18,396 bases of DNA, from assembly GCA_002179805.1 (NCBI GenBank), contig NAVB01001127.1, positions 1 through 18,396 on the forward strand. The letters are read 5' to 3'. Positions within the stretch are counted from its first letter, which is position 1. The number at the start of each line of letters is the position of its first letter. This DNA comes from Acanthamoeba lenticulata. Lineage: Eukaryota > Discosea > Longamoebia > Acanthamoebidae. The notes below the pieces were generated by a model that searched no databases, was not told where the DNA came from, and saw only the letters and a program-made list of their open reading frames with translations. Made by a program: the position numbers and the translations under genes. This document shows positions 10,163 to 18,396 of this stretch, piece after piece.

Positions 10163-10349
10163 AGCCGTTTGTTGTGTCGTGTGGTCGGTTCGGGTTATGA
10201 TTTATTTTTTTTCTGGTTTGGGGCAAATAAATACTATTTTTCTGGCCAATCAGAAAAAAGCGAAGTGGCGCAGAAAAAGAAGTTTTCACTTCAGGGCCCT
10301 GTGTCTGGCTTCCTGTCGGGCTTTCTGTGCCGTGCTGTGTGGCTCGAGC
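10163..10349 (-). promoter_or_regulatory. Short spacer: 3' end of gene 6 and presumed promoter of gene 5
   Basis: 187 bases separate the stop of the RING gene from the start Met of the UBR/vWA gene on the same strand. The minus strand has AATAAA-like sequences near 10202-10207 and 10226-10232 that could serve as poly(A) signals for gene 6. A/T-rich blocks alternate with G-rich ones; no TATA box is certain. So both termination and initiation must fit here. Confidence 0.45.
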
Positions 10350-12492
10350 TCAAGTGCGATAGGTCCGGACAACTCGAGTGATGGCCTTGGCGCACACGGG
10401 GCACTCCTTCTTGACCTTTTGCACCTGTTGGGCGCACGACAAGCACAGGATGTTGTGGCCACACCACAGCAGCACCTGTTCACCCCGACCCGCGCGTCAG
10501 TATACACGTTACTCGTGGCTCGCCACCAGCTGTCCTGGACACGAACCGTCTCGATCTTCTTGTCCATGCAGACGCGGCACCAGGTGTCCTCCTCGAGGAT
10601 GGAGATCTTGTCGTCCTTGGCCAGCAACTCGCGGTCCTTTGCGGCCAGCTTGTCCTCGAGCTGCTGGATCTGCGCCAGGAGGCCACTTGTGTCTCCATCC
10701 GTCGACGAAGAGGACGTACGGGTGATGTCGGTGGAGGTTGAGGTGCTGGTGCTCACCATCACCGTCTGTTGTGGGTCGCTGCGGGCCGAGAAAACAGACG
10801 TTGTCGTCGTCGATGAGCGATAGGACCCGTTGGAGAAGAGCGGGGGCTTGCCGCCAGCATCAGAGTCGTCGTCAACGGCGCCAAAGAGGAAATCAAACGA
10901 GCTCGGCACGCCGTCGGTCTCCTCCTCGTCTCCATAGTCGCTGAGGCTGCCTCGATCAGGCGACTGCTCTTTTCGCGTGGTGAGGATCATCGGTGTCGTG
11001 GCCTTGGACGACACCTCCTTGGCCTTGGGGACAAACTCATAGGCTTCACCCTCGTCATCACCGTCATCATGGCCAAAGAGATCGCCCAGGGCCATGGGCT
11101 TCTCCTCCCTGAGGGACTCCGCCGTGGGGCGAGTGGCCGTCTTCCGCTCGATCGTGTCGTCGTCGAGTGAGAAGAAAGCGTCATCAGCCGAGTCACCAAA
11201 GAGGCACGGGAAGGCCTCGTCGGACCCCGGGCCCGGTGGTCGGGTGGCTGTGCGGAAAATGGTCCGCGGCCGAGGCGGCGCGCGGGTCACGATCTTGCGC
11301 TCGACTTGCGGCGGCAACGCGAGCGCGGCGGTCTGCCGCTTGCGCTCGTTTTCCTGCTTCCTCTTCGACCGCTGGGCCTGCTGGGCCTCGTCGCTCATCG
11401 CCGCTTCGATCAGCACCGAGATCAGCTCCGCGTTGTCGTTGCGAAGTGCGTACTCTGCCAAGTTCAATCAAACGTCAGCGACGTGGCGACCACCAACAAC
11501 AACAGCAACACGTGTTGTAAATTCACATACCAAGGGCAGTATTGCCTTCATTGTCCTTCATGTGGACGTTGGCCCCGTTTTCGATGAGCGTCAAGGCCAC
11601 ACTGGTCTTGTCTGTGTGGGCCAAGCCCAACAACCCAAGAACGCATCAGCTGAAGCTTAACGAAGTCGGAATGCGGAGACGAGCATCCGAACCTGAGAGC
11701 ACGGCGATGTGGAGAGGCGAGTAGCCAGCGGCCTGCTTGTGATCCACGTCGACGCCCTTGCCCAGCAAGTAGTTCACGATGTGCGTATGCCCGCTCTGTG
11801 CCGCCAAGTGCAGCGGCGTGTAACCAAAGTCGTCCTCCTGCACATACGACCGTCAGACCCGCCAAGTGCATCACGCCATGCAAGGCATCGCGAGGTGGGG
11901 GACGAACGTGGAAGAGGGCGGCCGGGTTGGCGTCCACGGCAGCGCTCACGCTGGTCAGGTCTCCCGACTGCACGGCGGTAACAAAGACGGCAGAGCTGAC
12001 GGGAGAGGTCCGTCGCGGCGGCTCAGCAGCCGACGATGGCAGGGGCCTTCGCCAAGAGGCTTGGGGCTGGGACGGGGGTGGCGCGGGGGGGCTGTCCTGG
12101 TTGGTCTTGTTGTAGCTGCTCCAGGCTGGCGGCCAGGCGGGGCGTGCGCTGTACCTGCAACAGCAGTAGTAGTACACCATCAATTCCGAGAGGCCGCAGA
12201 GGAACTTAATGCAGGAAAATGGAGGTGAAGGTGCCCGTACCCAGCCAACGCCAAGTGCGACGCAATGTCGGCAATGCGGGAGTCATTCTTGTACCTGACT
12301 TGGCTAAGTTAGTGGCTCGCCCCAGACTACCGGAGGAAACGGAACGCACCGTTCGTAAGAGGAAGGGTTGGCTTGTAGCTCACTAATCATACGACACACT
12401 TCAGCCTGGCCTATGTACTTAGCTGTCGCAGGGTTTTGGGCCAGCAAGGAGAAAATTTGGTCTTGCTGGAACAAGCTACTTGGGTCCTCCAT
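10350..12492 (-). CDS. STI1 - ankyrin repeat - RING finger protein (probable E3 ubiquitin ligase)
   Basis: Exons in coding order: 12492-12350, 12294-12241, 12154-11908, 11837-11693, 11611-11531, 11454-10547, 10475-10350; all borders are GT-AG and the frame gives 567 residues. Residues about 8-67 look like an STI1/DP-type repeat (LLAQNP..., ELQANP, KNDSRIADIASHLALAGY), seen in Hsp70/Hsp90 co-chaperones and ubiquilins. A Pro/Ser linker is followed by about four ankyrin repeats (about 115-235; GYTPLHLAAQSGH, GYSPLHIAV, EGNTALEYA), a low-complexity acidic middle, a short coiled coil (LLAQIQQLEDKLAAKDREL) and a C-terminal C3HC4 RING: C516, C519, C531, H533, C537, C540, C551, C554. All eight ligands are intact, so E2 binding is expected; the ankyrin and STI1 parts would choose clients. 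No named orthologue is recognised. Met at 12492 is the first ATG in frame; the upstream extension lacks one. Confidence 0.88.
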
Positions 12493-13426
12493 TGCAGGCA
12501 CAAGAATCACTTCTTGAAAGCGTTGATGTGGAGTAGGCAAGGTTGGGGGAAGAAGGGATCAAGAAAGCAAAGCTACGAGAAAAAGAACCATTCAATTTCA
12601 GGGAAGCTGTTGTATATTACTACTTTTGGCGCCAAAAGTGCATCGATACAAAAATGAATAGTGAATTACAGCTGATTCGCATCTGTGACTCCATTCGCAC
12701 GCGATCTGTTAACGCTCAGTCAGAATTGTCGCAAACGTGTCATCATACGACAGTAAAGTTTCTTAAATTCAGAAAGACTAATCGAAACTCCATAGTGATC
12801 TTCACATTGAAGACCGTCAGGACTTATAATAGCTCATCTTGTGGTGCATGTAGGTAATAAATTATAAAAAAGCAAAAATTTTAGCGCACCAGCAGCATGC
12901 TTGTGGCAAGTGAATCCAGTAGCGGAGAGCTTGTAACGCTGACCACTCTACCTGTCGTGTTACTTGGATAAGCGAGAAGCACACTTGTTCAATTATAAAG
13001 CTTGCAAAAGAAGGAATGTGTTATGCATTCAAATCGCAAGTGTGGAAAGGCACACAAGAGAACAGGATGATAACTTGATTTTTTCTTAGCCCCTTCCATT
13101 TGATCGACTTCCACGGGTAAAAGGAAGCGGACTGGTAATAGGGGCTTCAAGATAGATGGGCAGTGAGGAAGATTTCATTACATACCAAGCGCAAGATCGG
13201 CAAAGAAAATCGCGGATCACATCTGACTAGATCGCCCTGCCGGGGTCGTCTCAAGTTTAGGCTGCAATGCTGCTACAGTGTTCACGACATGTTGTTGGAG
13301 TGTGGTGTGTGCGAACGGCAGCGGAGAAGAAGAGTACTGCCTCCGGCGCAGCGCACGAAGAAAAAGGGCAGCCCAACAACTCCGGACCACACACGAACGG
13401 ACAAGTGTCACGGCCGTGCCGGGGCT
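12493..13426. other. AT-richer gene-free region
   Basis: 934 bases between the start of gene 6 and the stop of gene 7. About 12580-13160 is clearly more AT-rich than its surroundings and has no ORF with recognisable family features; the longest plus-strand frame (12543-12857, 104 codons) looks random in composition. It contains a perfect hairpin (TCTTCA, 3-base loop, TGAAGA at 12799-12813) and a nested inverted repeat (13088-13146). It must hold the promoter of gene 6 and the 3' flank of gene 7; a small noncoding RNA is possible but unproven. Confidence 0.55.
13088..13146. repeat. Nested inverted repeat
   Basis: Outer arms AGCCCC (13088-13093) and GGGGCT (13141-13146) enclose an inner pair CTTCC (13108-13112) and GGAAG (13123-13127) with a ten-base loop. 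The arms are short, so this could be chance, but the nesting would give a two-tier stem as RNA or a small cruciform as DNA. Confidence 0.5.
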
Positions 13427-14266
13427 TTACTGGCGAGGAGGAAGACCAAACGCCTCCGGTTTGAAGTCCTCCAGCGTCTTGATGATGCAGAAGGCTCGCG
13501 GATACCTCTCGTGGGGCATGATAGGATCGGGCACGGCCACGACGATGCCGCCGGCGTTGGCGCCAGCCTCCGCGCCGGAGGGCGAGTCCTCGAAGACAAG
13601 GCAGTGAGCGGGGTCGACGTTGATACCACGCGCAGCCGCCAGGAAGATGTCAGGGGCGGGCTTGCCTTGCTTGACCTGCTCGTTGTCGCCAGAGATCAAG
13701 TAGGAGAAGACCTTGAACCACTCCTGGTGCTTCTGCAGCTTCAGCGCGACGGCGTCCTTGACGCTGCTGGTGGCCACGGCCATGGGGATGTTGTGCTTTT
13801 GGAAGTAGGCCGTGAGCTCCTTCGCGCCTGTCCCAGCGCAATGAGGAAGGGGAGGGAGAACTGGTGAGCACAAGACCACGCTACTGCAGCCAGGAGCGCT
13901 ATCGAGGGTGGAACGAACCAGGCATCGGCTCGGCGGTAGGGAAGAGCTCCTTGAGGTGCACCTCGCGCTTCTCGAGGAACTCATGCGGGCCGATAGGCAG
14001 CTGCTTGGTATCGATAATGAGCTGCGCGCCCTGCACCTCACCTCGACCGATGACGTGCGACCTCAGCTCCTGGTCATACACGTGGCCGTACTCCGCGAGC
14101 ACGGCAGCAATGGCCTATTCCGAAGAGGAGCGTTGGGGTTAAACTGGTGCGCTCAGGCACGTTGTCTCGGGCCGCGTACCTTTTCGTAGAGGGGCTCAGT
14201 GTCGAGCAGGAGACCGTCGAGGTCGAACAACACTCCCTTCACTTCCTTGGGTGCCGCTGTGTTCAT
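13427..14266 (-). CDS. HAD-superfamily phosphatase (pseudouridine-5'-phosphatase / DL-glycerol-3-phosphatase-like)
   Basis: A 227-residue HAD hydrolase. Exons in coding order: 14266-14180, 14114-13919, 13827-13427; GT-AG borders, frame kept. All four HAD motifs are present: FDLDG (nucleophile D15, acid/base D17), ATSS (T114 to S116), KPAPDIF (K150) and VFEDSPSG (E174, D175). A helical cap lies between motifs I and II (about 22-92). The LLLDTEPLY start and SGAEAGANAG after motif IV fit the group of animal PUDP (HDHD1), plant GS1/GPP and yeast Gpp; these remove phosphate from pseudouridine-5'-phosphate, glycerol-3-phosphate or similar small substrates in the cytosol. Which substrate it uses cannot be read from the sequence. 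It is divergent from gene 8, 153 bases away. Confidence 0.9.
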
Positions 14267-14419
14267 GTCTGTTTCTGGTGGTCAAGAAGGCTTAATCTGG
14301 TGGCGTGCGACTCAAACGAAGAAGACCAAGAGACGTGGCTCCGCGTTTCTCTCGGTCGGAGCTTGAAGCCGTACAGGAGAAATCCATTTTCTCTCTTTCT
14401 CCCTGCAACTCCCGGCAAG
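14267..14419. promoter_or_regulatory. Divergent promoter region between genes 7 and 8
   Basis: 153 bases separate the two start codons on opposite strands, so both promoters must lie here or inside leaders. No TATA box is evident. A pyrimidine-rich stretch (about 14388-14413, TTTTCTCTCTTTCTCCC) directly precedes the gene 8 Met and may be an initiator-like element, leader sequence, or an intron end if there is an upstream noncoding exon. Confidence 0.5.
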
Positions 14420-15526
14420 ATGAGGGCGACCAGAGCAGCTGCATTACATCGTGCACCATCTGGCATGGTGGGCGTAGCACGTGCCGGAGCTACGCGTGCA
14501 TCTTTCTTGCGCGTTGCACCAGTGCTTCGATCGAGGCCAGGCCCGCTCCAGCCCGCTGGCAGATTTTATTGTACGGCTCCATCCTGTTCTCGTTGCGAGC
14601 ATGGTGAGTGGAGGGCAGGGGCTGTGCTAAGCTTGCGCGTGCACGTAGTTCGGACTTGGTCTCAGGTAAACACGCAGACGAAAGACCAAGCGCCCAGTGG
14701 CACAGAGCAGCCCCTGACGGCGGCGCTCGTGGTGCTGAAACGGATAGAAGGGGAACTTCAGCGCATTAAAGGAAGCGACCAAGCGGAGGTCGTTGCAGCC
14801 GAGGCCGGGAAGGTTCTGGCCCAGCTTGAGACGCTTGGAAAAGAGCTCAAGGTTGTGCGCACCCCTCTCGACCTCGTCGTCACTGTGGCCGGGTCCCTCA
14901 CACGGCGCGCGCAGATCACCGTGATTGAAGACGAAGGGCAGCAGATCGAACTGCCTGAGAACGAGGATGAGAAAAAGCTCTTTACCCAGCTGAAGGTCGA
15001 TAGGTGCGTCCGCCTCATGTCGTTACACACCATAGAGGATGCAGAGCCTCATACGCCCGAGCACGAACAGCCTCTACTTGTGCGGCGACGCGCTGCTATG
15101 TCTGCAGCGATACCAAGAGGCCTTGAGCTACCTGGACCGCGTGATCGAGATGCGACCCAATCACATCGACGCGCTGCTCGCGCGGGGCGAGGTTTACATG
15201 GACGTCGGGGACGACAAAAGCGCCATGAGGGACTTTAATGAGGTTCGTTTTGCAGTGCGGCATTGGCCACTTGAAGTCTCCTCACATGGACCCCGTCCGT
15301 CGGCTGCCCACAGGTTCGGTTCTGGGATCCCAACAACCCGGACGCGCTCTTCTACGCCGCGTCACTGCTGCGCAAGACGTTGAAGAAGGCCTCCGAGGAC
15401 AAGCAGGACCTCGACAAGTACTTTGCCGCAGCGGCGCCGAACGCAGCCTCTGAGGCCGCTTCAGACGGCCACCCCAAGGAGCGCAGCTACGAGACAGAGC
15501 CAGAAGAGAACGAGAATAAAAAATGA
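14420..15526 (+). CDS. TPR-repeat protein, probably mitochondrial
   Basis: Protein of unknown function. The start Met at 14420 opens a stretch of about 55 residues rich in Arg/Ala with almost no acidic residues and ending near GRFYCTA, a typical matrix-targeting sequence. After a helical region (about 95-190; KRIEGELQRIKG...) come at least two TPR units: LYLCGDALLCLQRYQEALSY and ALLARGEVYMDVGDDKSAMR, then a charged tail. Certain introns: 15004-15070 and 15243-15313. A third, 14604-14705, has a strong GTGAGT donor, is 102 bases (multiple of three) and has no stop, so both 322- and 288-residue products are readable. TPRs bind partner peptides, so a role in mitochondrial assembly or import is plausible but unproven. 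Confidence 0.78.
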
Positions 15527-15653
15527 TCCAAAAGGAACTTCTCCTCCTGGTGTTGCACCCCTCTTCAAGGACACAAGGAGTGTGCCCCAATTAGACATCA
15601 TTAGGTTTTTTGAACCAGAGAGTCTTGGTCTGCCTTGGTTGGCCAAAAGTTGT

Positions 15654-15692
15654 AAATAAATAAATAAAAAATCAATAAATAAATAATAAAAC
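15654..15692 (+). terminator. AATAAA-rich 3' end region of gene 8
   Basis: A run of AAAT units containing several AATAAA hexamers on the plus strand, about 130 bases after the stop of gene 8 and 20 bases before the stop of the convergent gene 9. It probably supplies the poly(A) signal for gene 8. The minus strand has no AATAAA here, so gene 9 must end by another signal further left, overlapping gene 8's 3' end. Confidence 0.6.
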
Positions 15693-15712
15693 TGGGCCAG
15701 TTGGCGGCTTCT

Positions 15713-18395
15713 TCAGGCGGAGGCTTCGCTTCTGCGCTGCTGCGGGAGGACAGAGTCTCGATTGGTGTTGCTCGGCCGTCGCGGCTTGACGCCGAGGAAA
15801 GGCGCTACGGCGGGGATCTGGAGCAGGAGGTAGACCGTGAGGTAGCTCATCCCAAAGGTGACAACGTTCAGGATCAGCTGCACGTCCTCGCCCCACGTGA
15901 GTTTGTGGCACGTCATCTGACCAAGCGCAAAGAGAGAGAGAGAGAGAGGAAAAGAAGCATACAGCTTTCTGGCCCCAGGTGTATGCGTTCATGCCCCACC
16001 AACCAGCGTTCATGGAGCACGCCATGAGGTACTAGACACAACAAATAGAACAAAAGAAATCAGAATATTTTTAAAGAATGTCAGATCAAAAAAGGGAAAT
16101 ATAAGCCTACGCTTGAGAGCCAACTAGAGGTACGTACCTCAAAGACCGGGTGGATGATGAAGAGCCCGAACGTGCTATCGCGGATGAACTGCTGCAGTCG
16201 TCTGTCGAGCATGTGTGTTTTTGGATTGCGGGGGGGGGAGGGGTTAGCGACGCGCAAGTACGGTGGTCGGTCGGGGTAGTGCGGTACCCCTGGAACGGAT
16301 GGTTGCCGTAATATTTACACAGTTGGCTGTAAATCCTGCAGCCGCCACCACACCCGCCAGCATCACATGTAAGTCAGGCCTTACCGACAACAGTACGGCA
16401 AGGCCTGAGGATGACTGCTGCGCGAGGTCGTACCACATCCAGTACCAGCTCCCGACTCTGTTTTATGACGATGACGATGGTGATGATGGGTGAGCGAGTC
16501 GGTCATCAAGTCGCACGGTGTGGTTAGAATCACGCGAGGGTGGTGCAGGAGGAGAACGTACACGTAGAAGAAGCGCTTGATGCGCGGCTTGTAGGTGATG
16601 TAGCCCGGCCCCACGAACACGAATCCCTCCTGGTCCGGGAATGACCACTTAAGCAGGGCCTGAGCGACGGCGAACATGCGGTGGACAGTAACGTAAGAAA
16701 ATCAGTGCAAAAATGCAAATAAAATACATGAAAAAGGAATCAATAAATAAATAAATAAATGAAAATAGAGGGAATAGGTGGCGCACGATGTTCATGAAAA
16801 AGTAAAAAGCCAGCTGCAGGTTGGAGCACGCGGTCCAGAAGCAGGGCAGGCGATCCTCGAAGAGCACCCAGGCGAAGCCAAACACGTAAAAAGCCGAGTG
16901 CGAGATGCTCGTGAAGAAGGACGTGCCCAGCGAGCGGCTCGTGTCGGCGCCCACCGCGATGAGACCGCCAAAGAAGGACGTGGGCGAGGGGATCTCGTCC
17001 GGCCCGAGTACTTCAGGCGCGCTGATGATGAGCACATGGCCCGCCACGATGGACAAGAGGCTCAGCAGCGGCAGGTTCACGGAGAAGGTGAGGCGCCTGC
17101 CTCCGCCTCGAGCCCCTGAACCCTTCCGGCCATCGAGAGACTCGCCATCGCCGTTGTCGTCGGAGCCCAGGCGGTGGAGCGGAGGCGACGACGGCGACGA
17201 CGGCGACGAAGAAGGCGATGCGGTGGGCCCGTAAGAGCAGGTGGCAAAGCACGACCACGAGCGCGGGAAGTGGAGGGTGATGGTGGTGGGCAGCGGGAAG
17301 GTGGCGGTGAGAAGCGGCAGCACGTAGATGAGCACGATGCCGGTGTTGATCAGGAACGACGAGAAGTACTGGTTGGCCCACGTGAGCATGAGCGAGGGCG
17401 CGAGCGTGCTGAGGGAGACCATCCACTCGTACTGCAGCTCAAAGTAGTGCTCCATGAAGCGGCCCAGCACGACGACCTTGAGGTAGTGCGTCAGCGCCGC
17501 CAGCGAGAGGCCACCGCCGCCCCCGAGGCCGACCTGCCTAGCGCGGGCTAGGCAGGCCGCAAGCAGGGCCGTCGCGCCAAGGAGCACGCCCACGAGCGTG
17601 CCCCACAGCAGGCCGAGCCAGCACCAGAGCCACAGCAGCGGGGCCGCCACGGTCCCGCACACGAAGAGGCCCAGAGACCACGGCGACCGGCGCCGCGCGG
17701 CCTCGCTCGTTGTCGAGAAAGCTGATGATGGCGAGGCCGAGGTGGAAGCGGCGGAAGACGAGGAAGAAGAAGAAGCCGAGAGTCGACGCACGTTGGCGTC
17801 GTGGGCGGCTTTCATGACGCAGAAGAGCGGGAGGTGAAGCACCCAGAGGGCGAACATGTAGGGCAGGAAGTAGAGCTGGCCGGGCGAGGTGAAGAGGACC
17901 TCCTTCCAGGCGTCAGCCGAGGCGTTGAGGATGGTGCCCTCCTTGTAGAGGAGCATGGTGAGCGAAACCGGCAGACCCATGATGAGGAAGCCGAAGAAGA
18001 ACGCCACGATGAGCTTGAAGAAGCGCTCGGCCACCACACGCCACAGGCTCTGCTTCTCCTTCATGCTCAAGATGCTCGAGGCGCCGCCCAGCACGAAAAA
18101 CATGTTCAACCCCACCTGCAGGATGCCCCTCTGCACGCTGTGCACAGCGCCCTGTATAGGTAGCGCGGGTGAGTGGAAGAAGATGTTGATGAAGGCGGAA
18201 GGCCAGCCCACGTACCATGTAGTGGCGCACCAGGGCCGCGTCGTCGAGTGGTGACATGGGAGTGACGCGCAGCCAGTTACGCTTGCCATCAAAAAAGCGC
18301 ATGTTGTGGTAGTAGACCAGGAAGTTGGCTTGCACCACGCGCACGCACTCCATCCAGTACTGCCGCGTCCCTCCACCTCCTGACGGCGGCGTACC
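15713..18395 (-). CDS. Acyltransferase-3 family multi-pass membrane protein (OpgC-like), 5' end outside window
   Basis: Polytopic membrane O-acyltransferase of the Acyl_transf_3 type, at least 680 residues visible. Exons in coding order: (beyond 18396)-18216, 18151-16787, 16659-16562, 16457-16385, 16191-16138, 16031-15963, 15916-15713; phases agree across all joins. The first visible part holds ECVRVVQANFLVYYHN, the place of the usual family His near helix 1; about ten membrane helices follow. The C-terminus FGLFIIHPVFEYLM ... LLLQIPAVAPFLGVKP matches the last helices of OpgC-like acyltransferases (IP..PLFG.KP-type ending). Large Ser-rich (near 17700-17790) and Gly/Asp-rich (near 17090-17220) loops interrupt the core. 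The start of exon 16191 could be a few codons different, since two phase-0 AG sites are adjacent. Substrate (sugar or lipid hydroxyl) is unknown. An AAAT repeat (16743-16760) and an AG repeat (15931-15948) lie in its introns. Confidence 0.8.
15931..15948. repeat. (AG)n dinucleotide repeat in an intron
   Basis: AG repeat within the last, 46-base intron of gene 9 (15917-15962). On the coding strand it reads CT repeat and forms the polypyrimidine tract before the acceptor. Confidence 0.85.
16743..16760. repeat. (AAAT)n repeat in an intron
   Basis: Tetranucleotide repeat within the intron 16660-16786 of gene 9. On the coding strand it is ATTT-rich and follows the GTGCGCC donor; its low complexity contrasts with the flanking exons. 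Confidence 0.85.
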
Positions 18396-18396
18396 G

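Noticed and set aside
12543..12857. 104-codon plus-strand ORF in the AT-rich region
   Set aside because: No recognisable motif, random-looking composition, and it starts in the upstream flank of gene 6.
12895..12965. tRNA-like stretch on the minus strand (GTAGAGTGGTCAGCG resembles a D-arm/A box)
   Set aside because: I could not pair an acceptor stem and the expected B box is too diverged, so I do not call a tRNA or a tRNA-derived repeat.
16649..16786. Continuous reading of the acyltransferase through an apparently open frame
   Set aside because: This AT-repeat-rich stretch is better read as an intron: a GTGCGCC donor at 16786 and the AG before 16659 restore the frame of the next conserved exon.

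Overview
The window looks like nuclear DNA of a free-living amoeba, most likely an Acanthamoeba-type amoebozoan (inference). The grounds are GC-rich coding sequence, tightly packed genes split by many short introns (about 46 to 124 bases), donors that mostly read GTACG, GTGCG or GTTCG, AT-rich simple repeats confined to introns and gene ends, and purely eukaryotic families (SFT2, UBR box, VIT-vWA, ankyrin/RING). All gene models were built by hand: I joined exons where canonical GT-AG borders, reading phase and family conservation agree.

Layout, left to right. (1) 92-1428, plus: an eight-exon DppA-type M55 D-aminopeptidase. (2) 3645-1549, minus: a surface protein with signal peptide, six kelch blades and one C-terminal membrane helix. 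(3) 5140-4075, minus: an SFT2-family Golgi transport protein with poly-Ser/poly-Pro N-terminus. (4) 6617-5296, minus: a membrane-anchored alpha/beta hydrolase resembling isoprenylcysteine methylesterase. (5) 10162-6716, minus: a 1000-residue VIT-vWA protein with a complete UBR-box zinc finger inserted in its vWA fold, and a nuclear-looking RGG/RS/basic tail. (6) 12492-10350, minus: an STI1-ankyrin-RING protein. (7) 14266-13427, minus: a HAD-superfamily phosphatase. (8) 14420-15526, plus: a probable mitochondrial TPR protein, divergent from gene 7. (9) 18395-15713, minus: an OpgC-like multi-pass acyltransferase whose 5' end lies beyond the window.

Nothing here is a classical operon. The most striking item is the UBR box embedded in the vWA domain of gene 5, next to a RING gene (6) in the same orientation. 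UBR boxes read N-terminal degrons and RINGs recruit E2 enzymes, so the pair may belong to one protein-quality or degron pathway; adjacency in a compact genome is weak evidence. Genes 1 and 9 belong to families best known from bacteria but are fully intron-bearing, which suggests old acquisition or old retention rather than contamination. I see no tRNA, rRNA, CRISPR, transposon or virus-derived gene that I can support.
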